DNA of 64,000 nucleotides. Origin: Neoceratodus forsteri. Taxonomy: Eukaryota; Chordata; Ceratodontiformes; Ceratodontidae. Positions 43,764-55,712 of this stretch are shown here, in pieces; positions within the stretch are counted from its first letter, which is position 1; every line of letters begins with the position of its first letter. The notes below the pieces were generated by a model. It was not told the origin of the DNA, ran no database searches, and saw only the letters and a list, made by a program, of their open reading frames with translations. The stretch is taken from NCBI GenBank assembly GCA_016271365.2, contig CM057451.1, forward strand, positions 366,379,501 through 366,443,500, read 5' to 3'. A program made the position numbers and the translations under genes.

Positions 43764-45508
43764 ATGGAGGAGCCCAGTTTAGAGCCGGACAGAGGAGGAG
43801 GAAGTGCTGATGTGGCAGGATGTGGAAGAGCCAGAAGCTATAGTGGTGGAGGGAGAGACAGTTCTCTCCCCAGAACAGAATGGAATGAAGTTGTAATGGA
43901 TATTTCTACCCAGAATGTGACTTTGGCAACGGTTGCTATCGCGGATCCTTCTATGGATATAGAGACTCATGCACAACAGGTTGCAACACTGGTTGGTTCT
44001 ACTGGGGACATGAGCCCTGCAGAGGCTCTTTTGGATCGTAATATGATGGAAATCAATGATCAGCTTACTGAGGATATGAAACTTGCAGATCGGGGTGTAC
44101 CACAGAAAACAAAGGACTTGCTCAAAAAGGAAGTGAAACGCCGTAAATGGGAGAAAACCTCTAGCTCTTTGCCCAAATGGAAGTCCTCTCAGGCTGGGCC
44201 TTCCCACAGGAGGAGCGGGCCTTCAGCCCGAGAAGCGATTAAAACTGCTTTTCATGTTTCTACCCCGGTGACTGAGACTTCTACTTGGACGCCTGAATCT
44301 GCATTGTCCAAGGCTGGATGGATGTTGGATCCACAGGGAACTTGGGTACCAGACCCAGCCTTTGATGTGGTAAGCAGTGACTCACCGCTTGATGATGCAC
44401 TCAATCTTGACACTACGACTTTGGGACTGCGGCAGGCTTCGGTCCCGGTTTTGGATGCAGCTCTCCCTGTGACTCCCGGTGGGGTAAGTACTTATTCTCT
44501 TCCCCGCATCGAGGTGACATGGCTTGCGATTGTGTCGCCTGTGACTATTGATGTATCGGGTGCATGCGATTCGCAAGCAAGTGCTGTGGATTCACCTATC
44601 CTTTCCACTGTATCTTAACTACCTATGGGGCTGATGAATCCGATTGACAAACATGAAACTGATTTGCCTGATATGCCTGTCTTGCACCCTACAGAGGCTT
44701 TAGGGATATCTGAGACACCTGTTTCTATTGACACCTCTACCCCCCCCCCTTCCAGAGGCACACGGAGTCTGCTCTACTCCAAAACCTCATAGAAACGCAG
44801 TTCGCCTGCATTACAGGGGGGCCTGGAGCAGCACCCTGATAGGAAATATGTGGGCAAGGTCCTTATTAAAGACTCCTTTAAATTTTCCCCTGGTGATGTG
44901 CATGCGTTGATTCACATCTCAGGAGAGGATAATTTCGACATTAGCTTTACCTCTTCTCAGTAGTTAGAACACTTCTGGTTTAAACATAACCAGGTTAAGT
45001 TTTCCCCTCTCTAGACCCCATTTATGGTGATCCCCTCGACCTAGTCACTAATCAAGCGAGTTACAGTGATGTTCAGAACAGAGGGTGTCAGTGTGGGTGA
45101 TATTCACCACTGGTTGCAGAAATGGTGTGATGTTCTTGGGCACCTGAACCTATTATCGATTCTGAGCAGTTCTGGACTGGGGGTGGCATTTTAGAGTAAA
45201 GCTTCGTCAGACTGCCCAGGGGATTACACATGTTCCAAACAGTTTCTTCATTGGAAAGGATTGAGGGGTCTGTTTTTATGCGGGACAACCTAAAGCTTGC
45301 CACAGGCATGGCGAACACACGCACGCATCTTGCTAGTACTTGTGATAAATTGGCCTGTATTCTGTGTGGGGAATACAATCATGTTAGCACTGCCTGTCGG
45401 AATGTGGCTAAGTGCAATTTATTTCATGCACAAGGACATGTCTTTCACAAATGCCCCAGGGCTGCTCATAATCGTACTGATGGGATAAATCAAGATGCTT
45501 TGATTTGA
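43764..45508 (+). pseudogene. Tx1/L1 ORF1 with zinc knuckles
   Basis: A 284-residue frame begins MEEPSLEPDRGGGSADV and is acidic and Ser/Thr-rich. After stops at 44617 and several shifts, 45230-45508 carries a Cys/His cluster: CHRHGEHTH in a neighbouring frame, then CILCGEYNHVSTAC and CNLFHAQGHVFHKC. The GVCFYAGQPKACHR phrase before it is typical of Tx1-clade ORF1. The protein binds element RNA. In the second knuckle His/Cys spacing is kept; in the last one Phe stands where a Cys is expected. Confidence 0.75.
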
Positions 45509-46059
45509 GAGGCACAGCATAAGGCAGCAACTGCCTCTAACGCGCAACATGCTACCCCCCCCAACCGATCCTCTCCTGCACGTCACGCAGCGAGTACGGC
45601 AGTTCTGCCCCAGGAAACATCTCCTGACACTGCCAATGGAGACACTGTACCCTCTGCACCCACAGAGCCTAATTCTCAGGACTCTCAGCATGATTTACCT
45701 GTTGACTCTTTGCCAAGTGTTATTTCTGATGTGCAGAGCAGGCTACTGCCTCTTGTACCACTATGCCGCCACCTGCTATGGACTGGTCTGCTCGTTCAAC
45801 AAGAAAGAGTGCCAGAATCCAGGCCTTGACCCCCGGCCATTGCCACTAAGAACAGATCTGAGGTCTTTACAACTTCCAAGAACTGGGGGGACTCTGATTG
45901 TGAAGCAATGGAATCGGATGCTTCTTAGCATTCTTTGCCTTTACCTGAAAATTTGGATGGTAGGAAGAAAAGGAAAAAGGAAAAACATGTTGAAGGAACT
46001 GACTTTCCCTCTTAATAGGTTCTTCCCTGTTTATTCGGGTGTGATTTTGTTGGCCTTAC

Positions 46060-46975
46060 CATCTTACCATGTCTCAGTTACATTTTGCTACTTTTAATGT
46101 ATGCAGCATAAAGAATGCTAGTAAAAGGTTTAGTTTTTTCAGCTTTACAGCAATTGAATTTTGATGTTATATTTTTACAGGAAATGAGGATGGCAGATTC
46201 CTAGAACAATCAATCAATCTAAAAAGGAATGGAATTGGGGCCTGTCGTATTGGTCGTTTGGCCTTGATAGGGCGGATGGGGTAGGAATTCTGTTTACAGG
46301 ACATGTATTTAAACTACACAGGTTGGTAGATTTACTTCCTGGTTGAGTCCTTATTTTAGATGGGTTACAGGAAACAAAACCCTGCAGGTTTATAACTGTA
46401 TATGCGCCCCAGGTAAAAGCAGATAGGGTGGACCTTTAGATCAGCTTCAGCCTTATCTGACCACTGCCAGAACGGCGTTCTTAGAAGAGGATTTTAATTG
46501 TTCCATTGAAATTACAGACAGGATAAATGCTGGGAAGAAGGTATATTGTGACACTCATGCCCTTATTCAATGTCTTTCCACAGCAGGCCTCCAGGATGCC
46601 TACCAATTGAAGGGTAAAGCACCTATTACTGGGGACACTTAGCAACCCGTATTGATTTTTTTTTTTCTTCCCCCAAGTTTGAAAGTGTTGGACCTAGGTA
46701 CTACACCTTGGGAATTTTCGGATCACTTACTCCTTCAGGTTAGTGTGCAGCTGGCAACCTCTGTTCCCAGTTCACGTAGTCGATCGAGGGCTAATGTCTC
46801 TACTTTTCACCACAGCCAGGTGAAATCAGGCATCTTTTCCGTACTCCAGGCCCGGTGGTCAGTCAGTATATAACTCTGTTGGTGAATGGTGGGAGGACTC
46901 TTAACTGTTAGAATGTGGTTACAAAATATGGTGCTAGGACACAGTCAAAAACATTTTTGAAATATTTGGCATTTA
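46060..46975 (+). pseudogene. Tx1/L1 APE endonuclease
   Basis: Blocks across frames: FATFNVCSIKNASKRF (N-terminal Asn motif), FLQEMRMADS-like sequence (catalytic Glu) near 46175, FITVYAPQVKADRV near 46400, LEEDFNCSIE (degraded GDFN) near 46490, and WEFSDHLLLQVSVQ at 46710, which holds the Ser-Asp-His signature. The following VKQNIKTFYKYLAFR-type linker runs into the LTR-like element at 46980. Several stops and shifts. It would cut target DNA; inactive here. Confidence 0.75.
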
Positions 46976-46979
46976 GACA

Positions 46980-48838
46980 TGTAACCCCCCTGCAAATGGG
47001 GGTTCCCAAAAATCTTCCAGAAGCTTGCCTGAATGCTCCAAGTCTGGGCGGTGTTCGGTGTCTAAGCTGTTTAAATGTGGTTCCAAGTAAGTGCTATTTG
47101 AGCCTCCACATACTGTCTCTTTAAGAGCTGTCTGCTTGCAGACTTAATTAGTTTGTATGGGGGACTGTGTAATTAATGCTCGGATCCCACCCGAGCTGCT
47201 GCCTATTCGCTCCATTTCTGCTGTCGCTACATGTGCAGAGGGAGCCTTGTTGAAAGATACAACTGTTTGCCAGAAATCATTTAGAGTGACTGAGAAAATG
47301 TAGTTTGTCTAACCTGTCTTTATTTTAGCACGAACTGTTTCAGTGTAGCTCTTTCATTTTTGTCCTGAACTGCTGTGCTGAGCCAATTGGGTTAAGGGAG
47401 CCCGAAAATGGAGCCTGTGGATGAATCAGAACTTGGACTCTTAATTCTGAGCCAGCCACAAGGGGATTGTATGGGCAGTGACTCTGGGAAATATAGTTTT
47501 GACCTTGGCGCCCTTTTCCACCAACAGAGGGAGTCTTATTGTGAGTGACAGCCAAACCAACCAACAGAATGGAGTGGAGATAAAGGAAATGCCCTGCTCT
47601 GTGACTGGAAAGCTCAGATCAGTTGTTGTGACAGTGAAGAGAGAAGGAGCTCTGTGCTTCTGCGGTGTATAGTTTCGCGCGGGAAGCGCGTATGAGGCCC
47701 TGAGGTTCGGCCGTTTCAAGTGCCAGTCAGACTGAATCCGATTGTGAGGAGAAAGAAGGAAGTGTGAAGAGTGGAAACCAGGCTCACCCTGTAGAAGACT
47801 GGAGAAACTGCTGAATCGCGCTCGGTCTGTCAGGAACTGAAGCTGCTGTGTGTGCTCCCAGGTATTTTGCAGTAATTGCGATCGGGATAGAGGAGCAGCC
47901 TGCCTGGTATAGTACTTTCATTTTACATATGAATGTGCGTAGTGCTTATGGGGAATCGCTATTTCCAATCCCCCGTGCTGTGTGCTGAAGCTGGAAGCAA
48001 ACCCCAGCTTAGCTTGGACTAAATACGTTTGTTATCAACTGCAGTGGGGTCCAGTCACAAGGACCTTACCTCCATGCCCTGTTGTTCTGGCAATCCAGAA
48101 GAACATCTACCATTCAGTCCTCAGCTTGGGTATTGTGAGTACAAATCAGCGTATTCCCCTGCAGTCTGTTTTCAATCACAAGTGTGTCATCTAATTCTTG
48201 TTGTTTCCCTGCTTCATGGACTGAGCCATCCGGCTCCAGATTACAATTGGGTGTTGTGCATATATTTTCTTCTACAAGGCCCCATCCATCTGCACCTGCC
48301 AGCCAACCCCAGGCAACGAACCTGGCTAGCCCCCAACCTGGGTACCCAGAGTGTGACTTTTCAGACCCTGTATGTGTGCATAGTACTGTGATTTAATGCC
48401 ACCAATTAACCTGATTTCCCTCCGAGTTACTGCCCCTAAATAAATCAGATTTGTTGTTGTTATACTATATACTATCTGTGGTGTTGGTACTTATGGAAAC
48501 AGTATTGTGTTTTGCTGTGTATGTTGTTTAACCTTGTTTTACAAGGGGTCCTCAGAGACATGCCGCAGAATCAGTCTCGAGGGTAAGTGGTATCTATATG
48601 AGTGAACAGTGTGTATATGTGGGGTATTGGGGCTGTAACTCCGGCATACTGTGTGAGCCACTAGAGGGAATAAAAGGGGGTCTCAGTGTCCCAGAGGGCT
48701 GCGACCAAGCTAGTCTAACCACTACAAACCCTGACCTCTGGGTGGAGGCACCCGCCATAGGACCTAGGCCCCTCAACCTGTCCGTAGTCAAACAGGCAGG
48801 GGTACTAGCCCCTAGGATAGCGCCATCTAGGGGTTACA
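46980..48838 (+). mobile_element. Probable solo LTR, 1.86 kb, with GACA duplication
   Basis: Begins TGTAACCCC and ends GGGGTTACA, nine bases inverted. It is flanked by GACA at 46976-46979 and 48839-48842. A TG...CA border with a 4-base duplication is standard for LTR retrotransposons. An AATAAA at about 48438 could be the polyadenylation signal. No internal coding domains. A second copy of the same right end starts at 63724 on the opposite strand. A non-autonomous DNA element with short inverted ends is the alternative. Confidence 0.65.
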
Positions 48839-48842
48839 GACA

Positions 48843-49060
48843 GCAGTTACAACTGCTATACTCCTCCACGGCTAACTTTGGCACAGATTATTCAGCCCAG
48901 ATTACCCACGTGAAACAACAGATGAAAACGTACATCGAGCAGCAACTTTAAAGGCTGAACTTAGTTTTGGCACTACGAAAACGCCTGGAGGTGATCCCTG
49001 TGCTGCCTGCAAATCGAAATTAGATTCTACCACATTTTCCACACTAACCAATGACTCTGA
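48843..49060 (+). other. Tx1/L1 linker between endonuclease and RT
   Basis: Reads QQLQLLYSSTANFGTDYSAQ and KQQMKTYIEQQL, the charged, Gln-rich kind of sequence found between endonuclease and RT in L1. Assigned because it lies between two insertions of the same element. The precise border with L2 copy c (about 49060) is uncertain. Confidence 0.45.
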
Positions 49061-50671
49061 TAGACAGTGTACTGACGACTTGGATCTGGAAAAGATCATT
49101 AGACTTCCACGAGATGTCCCCCAAGGATCCATTCTGGGTCCGATCCTATTTGCAATTTATATCAACAACCTTGATGAACAACTGTATTCAGCTAATGTGC
49201 ACCTATTTGCAGATGATACTGTCCTCTATGCTTCAAACTCATCCTTGGATTCAGCCTTCGAGGACCTACAGCAAGATTTCATCTCTCTCCAACATAACCT
49301 TATCAAATATAAGCTCCTAATCAATGCAAAAAAAACAAAAACAAAGCCATGATCCTCTCACCTAAGACAGCACCAGGACCAACACACAAGTACATGATTC
49401 TAACGGTATTGGGTGAACCCCTTGAAATAGTAGATACCTTCAAATACCTAGGGTTCTGGCTGGATAAAAAGCTCAACTTCCTGTGCCACCTAAATGAGGT
49501 CTCGAAAAAATTAAGACAGTGGCTAGGCGTGTTCTACCGCATTAAGCACCTACTTACAAAGATAGATTAGTGCAATCCACATTCCTACCCTTACTGGACT
49601 ATGCCGACTTTCTTTATAACCATTGCCCCTCTACTGTGCTCAGCAAACTTGACACGCTCTACCACCGGGCCTTAAGGTTTATCCTAAACCTGCCCTCTCG
49701 CACCCACCACTGCATACTGCACCAAGAGATTGGATGGTCCTCCCTCTCAGCAAGGAGGAAAAGGAATGCTCTTTTTTGGTTTTCCAGAGCCTTGTCTGAC
49801 AAACTCCCTGCTTACATTTCAAACTTGTTTGAACGTGCCAAGGGATCTTATGGGATGAGACGCTTCTCCTTACTCTGCTACCAGATACCTAGAGTAAAAA
49901 CTACCCATGGCGTGGCTGCAATCAACTTTTCCCTCCCATCCTTATGGAACGCCATGCAAAGCACACTTAAACTCTCACCCCTTTCTGGTCCGTTCACTTT
50001 TAAAGCTCTAATAGCTAAATACCTTACGGAAACCTGTAGCTGTTTTAAGTGACCTTGTACTGGTAGCCCCCAGTATCGTTCCCATACCTGATATCACTGT
50101 GACCACACTACTTCATCTCCATGCTTGGGTGCACCTAGCACTTATTAGTCTCCCTCCCCTTCCCCCTGTCCCCCAACCCCGCTGTATCTACATTCTCCTC
50201 TTCTATCCCAAGTATCGCCTACGAATCTGATATCACTGTAACCCACTCAATGTCACCGCCCTGCTAGGGGGCACCTAGCACTTATTAGTCTCTCTCCTCT
50301 TCCCTTGTCCCTCCCCCGCTTCTTTACATTCTCCCTCTCCCCCCGCATATTCTTCTTCTAACATTATAGCTGATTTATACTGACTACTATCCAAGTATTA
50401 CATTTTTATCTCTTGAGTTTACTAATTATGACCTTATTACCAATGTTAGCTATGTATGCACTGGCCTACTAGTTTCGACCTCGCAACTATGTTTCCTATG
50501 TAGCTATGTATGGATAGGCCTGAACAATCCTCCAAATGTACTATGTCTCGTCCTTGTCTTCCCTATTTTTTGCCTTGATCTGTATTTATGTCCAGGACCA
50601 TCTTGAAAATGAGCTTGCTCAATGGTGTCTACGCCTGGTTAAATAAAGTTTGATTGACTGATTTTCAGGCT
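49061..50671 (+). mobile_element. L2-type LINE, copy c (5'-truncated)
   Basis: A 5'-truncated LINE with the second half of RT (49080-50052). Its 3' untranslated region contains two direct repeats of the 'acctagcacttattagtctc' kind (about 50135 and 50275). The tail is TTAAATAAAGTTTGATTGAC. Tx1/L1 RT resumes immediately after it. Confidence 0.85.
49080..50052 (+). pseudogene. L2 copy c reverse transcriptase, second half
   Basis: The frame opens with DVPQGSILGPILFAIYINNL and VHLFADDTVLYASNSSL, with catalytic FADD intact. After a one-base shift at about 49345, FKYLGFWLDKKLNFLCHLNE and VFYRIKHLLTK follow. A stop at 49568 precedes STFLPLLDYADFLYNHCP, IGWSSLSARRKRNALFWFSR and a proper C-terminal end. 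Only the fingers and first palm motif are missing, through 5' truncation. Well preserved, so a comparatively recent insertion. Confidence 0.85.
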
Positions 50672-53198
50672 CTTGACGATGCCCAGATAGGCGACATCCA
50701 TGATCGGGATTTATATTTTAATAATTTGGCTACTTCCCTCTCACAGGAGGATCAGTTAGCATTACAGGCCCCTATTTCCTTGACTGAAATAGGATTGGCT
50801 ATTTCTAAAATGAAAAAGAACACATCTCCTGGGTGGGACTGACTGCCTGGAGAATTCTATCAGGCCTTCTCTGCTGAAATTACCTCCTTTTTGTTTCTTT
50901 TATTTCAAGAGATCATGGAGCAACTTTCTGTGCATCCGAAATTCTCAAGTGATCTTTTGCAGTTTCTCTTTAAAAAAAGGGGATGGGATGTCCCTGCAAA
51001 ACTGGAGACCTATTTATCTCCTTAATTCCGATTGGAAAATTTTTATGCCTGTTTTGCATCCTAGATTACAAAAAACCCTCAGTTCCCTGATTCATTTCTC
51101 CCAAAGCTGTTCAGTTCCAGGGAGATGTATTCAGGACAATTTCTGTATTTTTTTATTTTTTTTTGTGATTATTTTTCTCCCTTGGCACGCCTGGTGCCCC
51201 CCAAGGGATTCCGGCTGCCGACCGCCTCTACTGCGGACACCCAGACTCCCGCGGCTTGCCCGCCGTAGCAGGGCTGCAGTAGGAGCCTCAACTCCCCGCA
51301 GAGCACGGATCCAGACAGGTGCCTCAGAAACTGCAGTGCCATCAAGCTGCTCGCTTCAGGCGCCATTTTCCTGTTTTTCTGTCCCCTCAGTGCATGCTCA
51401 GGCAGTGCCCCAGTCTCCACTGGGGGATGCTGCTGGCGTCGATCGAACCCACCCGGAGAAGAGCAGTCCTCCTGACCTCAATCCTCTCCGCCCTGCCACC
51501 CCCAGGTCCGTTCCAGACCTGGATGGCGTCCTGGGTTGAGGTAAAGCGCCAGCCTCAACCCTCTATGCCACCGGGCCGGTCCATGTATTATAAGGGATTG
51601 CCTTGAATATTACAAAAATACTAATCAGGCTGGGTTTTTACTCTCTATTGACCAACACAGCAAGGCTTTTGATAGGGTATCATATTATTTTTTATTTCAC
51701 TTACTGCTGCATTATGGCCTGCCTCGCCCTCTGATCACTTGGGGTACAGATCTGAGACTGTTGCTCCACTGACTGGAAGTTATATTGGTGCAAGGATTCG
51801 ACTCCATAGTGGGGTATGACAAGAATGCCCCTTTAGTCCGGTTTTATATGCCTTTTTTCTAGATGCCTGTATTAAGCGGATTTGGAATAACCCCAATATA
51901 CATGGCCTACTTAACACCTATGGACATTTGGGTCTTAAGTCCCTTGCTTTAGCGGATGCACTTTGTGCTATAGAAAAAACTATCTGCATTTTCTGCAGTG
52001 TCTGGAGCCTGCATTAATTTAGATAGAAGTTGTGGCATTTACATTGGCATTCCAGGTCCTCTGATCCAGATTGCCGACATTCAGATTAGTACTGACCCTA
52101 TCAAAATTTTAAGGGTTTCTTTTGGAGGGGAAGATGCAGCTGACAGGAATTGGGATACTTCCCTTGCTAGATGTGAGGCTCTAGTTGGCCTCTGGAAAGG
52201 GTGGCAATTATCTAAATGTAAACATATTTTCATGATAAAACAATTTTTAGTCTCTATTCTTTTATATATCGCATGGATATTTCCCATTCCCTCTTACTAC
52301 GACACTAGAGTGTACAGCCTTTTTTTCCAGATGCTACAGGGCAGCTGACTGAACCCTAATTAGAGAGAGTTCACCTATTTGACTAGGACACAGGGGGGTC
52401 TTGGTATGTTGCAACCATTGGTGTTTTTCTACACCTTGTTTTGGGTAGGAACTCTCAAGATTTAAAGAGTGGATTTGGTGTGTCCTTGGACCTTATCTTT
52501 TAAAATGGGACACTGAGCCCCCTAAATCGATACCCTCTATGGGTTTACCTGGGTTATATAAATCTTCGTTAAAGAAGCTTCACCTATGGAAGGTGACCAA
52601 ACCGGATATACTGACCTTACACAGGCAGCAATTATATTGTTTAGTTTTGGGCCATATAGGGCCTTCGACTCCTGCCCTGCCTGAGTGTAGAGCGGAGTGG
52701 ATTCCTCTTGCCATTCGCCAACTGAATAATTTGAGGATACCCCTTTGAATGTGGGATACAGTATGGTTGTGCACCTATGGCAGAGTGAATGTGAGGGATA
52801 AGTGGAAGCACAAGCCTATTGAGGACGGATTTTGCCCTTATTTGGAACGTTTGACCCCTATAGAGTCTATGTCTCACTTTTTCTTTGAGTGTACTTATAC
52901 AGTTCACTTTTGGAAATTTCTGGCCCAGAGATGGAAGTTGCCTTGGATCACGAATTTAACCTATGACCAGTTTATTTTGGGCGTTCATGCAGGCAGATTG
53001 CTTTACTATGATTGCACTACCCTGGAGGTGGTATCTGCCGTTCTAAAATTGTATTTATGGCAGGCAAGGAGTAAATATGTTTTTCAGCAACAGAGAATGT
53101 ACTATTTATCTGTGGGGAAACTGTGTGAAGCTGCTCATCTAGAGGTTTTTCTAAAAGACTCATTATCACACCTCAGGCCCACTGTGATGGCTATCTAG
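50672..53198 (+). pseudogene. Tx1/L1 reverse transcriptase and C-terminal region
   Basis: LQAPISLTEIGLAISKMKKN then TSPGWD-stop-LPGEFYQAF (motif 1 region). After a shift, SLQNWRPIYLLNSDWKIF and SVPGRCIQDNF. SINE copy 3 then interrupts, and LLSIDQHSKAFDRVSYYFLF resumes at 51640. The YADD region (about 51940) is degraded to L-A-D-A. Later come NILGVSFG-like ILRVSFGGEDAADRNWD and KCKHIFMIKQFLVSILLYIA. 52749-53198 is an open 149-residue C-terminus with DKWKHKPIEDGFCPYL and SMSHFFFECTYTVHFW, a Cys/His motif. Non-functional. Confidence 0.8.
51140..51590 (-). mobile_element. GC-rich tRNA-derived SINE, copy 3
   Basis: On the minus strand the head reads GGCCCGGTGGCATAGAGGG and TTGAGGCTGGCGC, closely paralleling copy 2 (GGCCCCGTGGCACTGAGGGC). 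GGTCTGGAACGGACC sits in the B-box region. The T-rich block at 51143-51178 on the plus strand is its A-rich tail. It interrupts Tx1/L1 RT between the IQDN and LLSIDQ motifs. Confidence 0.65.
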
Positions 53199-53932
53199 AG
53201 GGGGTTTCGACACCTCTTGCATCTTTGATTACTATGTTTTCTGAAAGTTTCTCCTTTTTATGTTTGCTTGCATGCATGTGCAAGAAACATAGTGTGGTCA
53301 TCCAAAATGCAGTGCCGCTGGTTGAAAGGAGAGACTCCGCTTTAGTGAGCAGCGCTCCCCCACACATACACATACATATTGCGTATCGCTCCTCCCCACA
53401 CACACACACACTGTATGGCCCGGCCAGGTGCCAATCCCCGTCTGCTTCATACCCCCAAAAGCTTTCCAGGTGCCACGCTGGGAGCCCACGCCACCGTGGC
53501 AAAAATTGTTATGGCCGACAAGGGTGCCCAATTCCCCTTCCGCTCCAGACCCCCCCAAACAGCCTTTCAGCTGCCACGCTGGGAGCCTATTCCAGCGTGG
53601 CAAATGTCCTGCATCGTCTTCCTTAAAAAACAAACAAACCTGTAAACAAAAAAACTTCCCTCGGCGGTCTCCCTGCCCACCCGCACCGACCTTCTGCACA
53701 CTCTGCCTCCCCACACCCCCACCTCACCCCATACTTACCTCCGGAGTCCGGTGCAACGATCTTCGGTGGACCGGGAACACATCTACAATCTTCAAAGCCG
53801 ACCACGAACTGAGGAAATGGCGGTAAGCTGTATAATGTAATAAATAGGGTTTTTTCAACTTTGGTGCATTATCCCGGGCATTTTGGGGAATTTTTTCACC
53901 AAATTTTCAACATGGGGTTTTTGGGACCCCAT

Positions 53933-54050
53933 CTCATGAATTCTGTCACTGTCATGGCGTTAATCGGCCCCAAAAGGTGATTTTGCGGTCACTGCGCGGA
54001 ACCACCCTTCAGGACCGATTTATGAAATGACAATGTCATAGTTCATGAGG
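53933..54050. repeat. 118-bp hairpin within palindromic repeat copy 2
   Basis: CTCATGAATTCTGTCACTGT at the left faces ACAATGTCATAGTTCATGAG at the right. The inner arm GCGCGGAACCACCC corresponds to the inner arm of copy 1. It is less perfect than the copy 1 hairpin, so it has decayed more. Confidence 0.8.
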
Positions 54051-54945
54051 TAGGCCCCCAAAAACCGTATGTTGAAAATTTGGTGAAAAAATTCCCAAAA
54101 ATGACTGTTTTATGAGCATGCATTGCACTGTTCCTATGCACGCTCGTAAGTTCGCAAATTTTCCATATGTTCACTCCAGATTTTCAACATTATCATTTTA
54201 CCATACCTCCTTATGAGCAGTACAGCTGTCATTTCTCACATCTGACCCAAAATGTGTTTCCGAGCATGCAGCGCACAATGGCGCAGTCGGTGTGCAAAAT
54301 CAATGTTCGGGACAGATTAAGAAAATCACAGTGACACTGTTCATGAGTAGAGGTGTTAAAATGGCTGTGTTAAAAATTTGGTGAAATACATCCATAAAAT
54401 GACCGTGTTACGAGCGACCATTGTGCAGTTTCCACGCATCCTTGTAACTTCATGGATTTCTAATATTTTCAGTCCAGATTTTCACCACTGGCATTTTTCC
54501 ACACTTCATTACGAACACCACAGCTGTCATTTTTCACACCATGGCCAAAATGTGTTTTCGCACTTCCAGCGCAGAAATGCGTGGTCGCTGTGGTAAATCA
54601 CTGTTCCGGACAGATTAAGAAAATCACAGTGACACTGTTCATGAGCAAAGGTTACAAAATCCCTGTGTTGACATTCTGCTGTAAAAAATCCCCAAACTAA
54701 TTGCATTACGGGTATGCGTTGAGCATTTTCTACGCACGCTCGTGACTTCACCATTTTTTTTTTTTTTTTTATATTTTCACTGCAGAATTTCAACATTGCC
54801 ATTTTTTGCACCTCCCCATGAACAGTACAGCTGTCATTTTTCACATCCTGTTCTAAATGTGTTTTCGCACCTGTGGTGCCAAATGGCGTAGTTGCTGTGT
54901 GAAATCAGCTTTCGGCTAACAAACTGATATTGCCACTGTTCATAA
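54013..54945. repeat. Tandem array, period about 298-305
   Basis: The phrase GAC(A/C)GATT, then TCACAGTGACACTGTTCATGAG-like sequence, recurs at 54013, 54311, 54609 and (weaker) 54914. Between them 'cagattttcaacattgccattttt' and 'aatgtgttttcgca' phrases recur in register. Copy 1 holds at least part of a second unit near 22750. Confidence 0.75.
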
Positions 54946-55712
54946 GGTGGGGGTCACAAAAAAACCATATTGAAAATTTGGAGTGAAAATCCCAAGAAAT
55001 GCCTGAGGCATCAGGATTTCCGACCATAACGCCTCAGCCTGTAGAGATTGAGAGGCATCAGGGGTGTGACTTGGGATTCTCGCCTGTAATGCTCATACCA
55101 TTCCACACCCTGCAGCCAGTGAGAGGCATCGAGGTGTGCCTTGGACTCTTCAGCCCCAAAGTTCATCCCACTCTACTATACAGGACCCATCTCACCATAT
55201 TTCCTGATGGAATGGGGTGCGCATAAGGGCCAAAGACCCCAAGGCACACCATGACACTTGTCAGTGTCTGCAGGTTAGGGTGTGGTGAAATGGCGTGGCC
55301 GTTATGCCTGATGACCCAAAGGCACACCCCAATGCCTGTCAGTCTCTGCAGGGTGGTGGTGGGGTTGGCTTCAGTTCAATACTTCACTGCCATTCCTATT
55401 ATGCAGCTCTCTAACTCCTACACTACCAATGCCAATGCCAGCAAGCAAACATTTGGCATTGACAAATGCTTGGTTTTCTTCTCTCTGATGGAAGAGAGCT
55501 TTGCATTGGGTGTTATGTATTGGTGAGGGGAGGATTAGCAGGGTCTCTGAATGATGTTGCAGGAATTCTCTGATTTACTGCCCGTGTTTGTTTTGGTTTG
55601 GGGGGGGGGTCTTTTTTGATCTGCTTTCTGTACTATTGATTCTTTAGATTTTTCTTGTATATTTTCACTTGTATACATTGTATTGATTTTTTCTGCAATA
55701 AAATACCCATAC

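Larger units (their letters stand above)
53285..55375. repeat. Palindromic repeat family, copy 2, in the L1 3' region
   Basis: Contains the reverse complement of copy 1 (53730-54440 against 22660-23340), a 118-bp hairpin, a four-unit tandem array, GCCACGCTGGGAGCC boxes at 53475 and 53573, and a CA run (53397-53412). 55070-55360 has shorter direct and inverted repeats around CTGCAGG and AGGCACACC. Borders are approximate because no terminal repeat or target duplication was identified. Confidence 0.6.
43531..55712 (+). mobile_element. Tx1-type L1 LINE, interrupted four times
   Basis: ORF1 with zinc knuckles (43764-45508), APE endonuclease (46060-46975), RT (50672-52350) and C-terminal zinc motif (52749-53198) lie in order on the plus strand. 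A 3' untranslated end at 55376-55712 finishes TTTTTCTGCAATAAAATACC. Foreign pieces within it: LTR-like element 46980-48838, L2 copy c about 49060-50671, SINE copy 3 51140-51590 and palindromic repeat copy 2 about 53285-55375. Each can be excised to bring matching L1 protein blocks together. It separates the two halves of DIRS alpha2. Confidence 0.8.

Noticed and set aside
44728..46097. Open plus-strand frames of 60-182 residues
   Set aside because: They are shifted readings of the degraded Tx1/L1 ORF1 region; only the zinc-knuckle part is supported.
53379..53826. Proline/His-rich plus-strand frames
   Set aside because: They run over a CA microsatellite and C-rich repeat boxes in the palindromic repeat; no domain.
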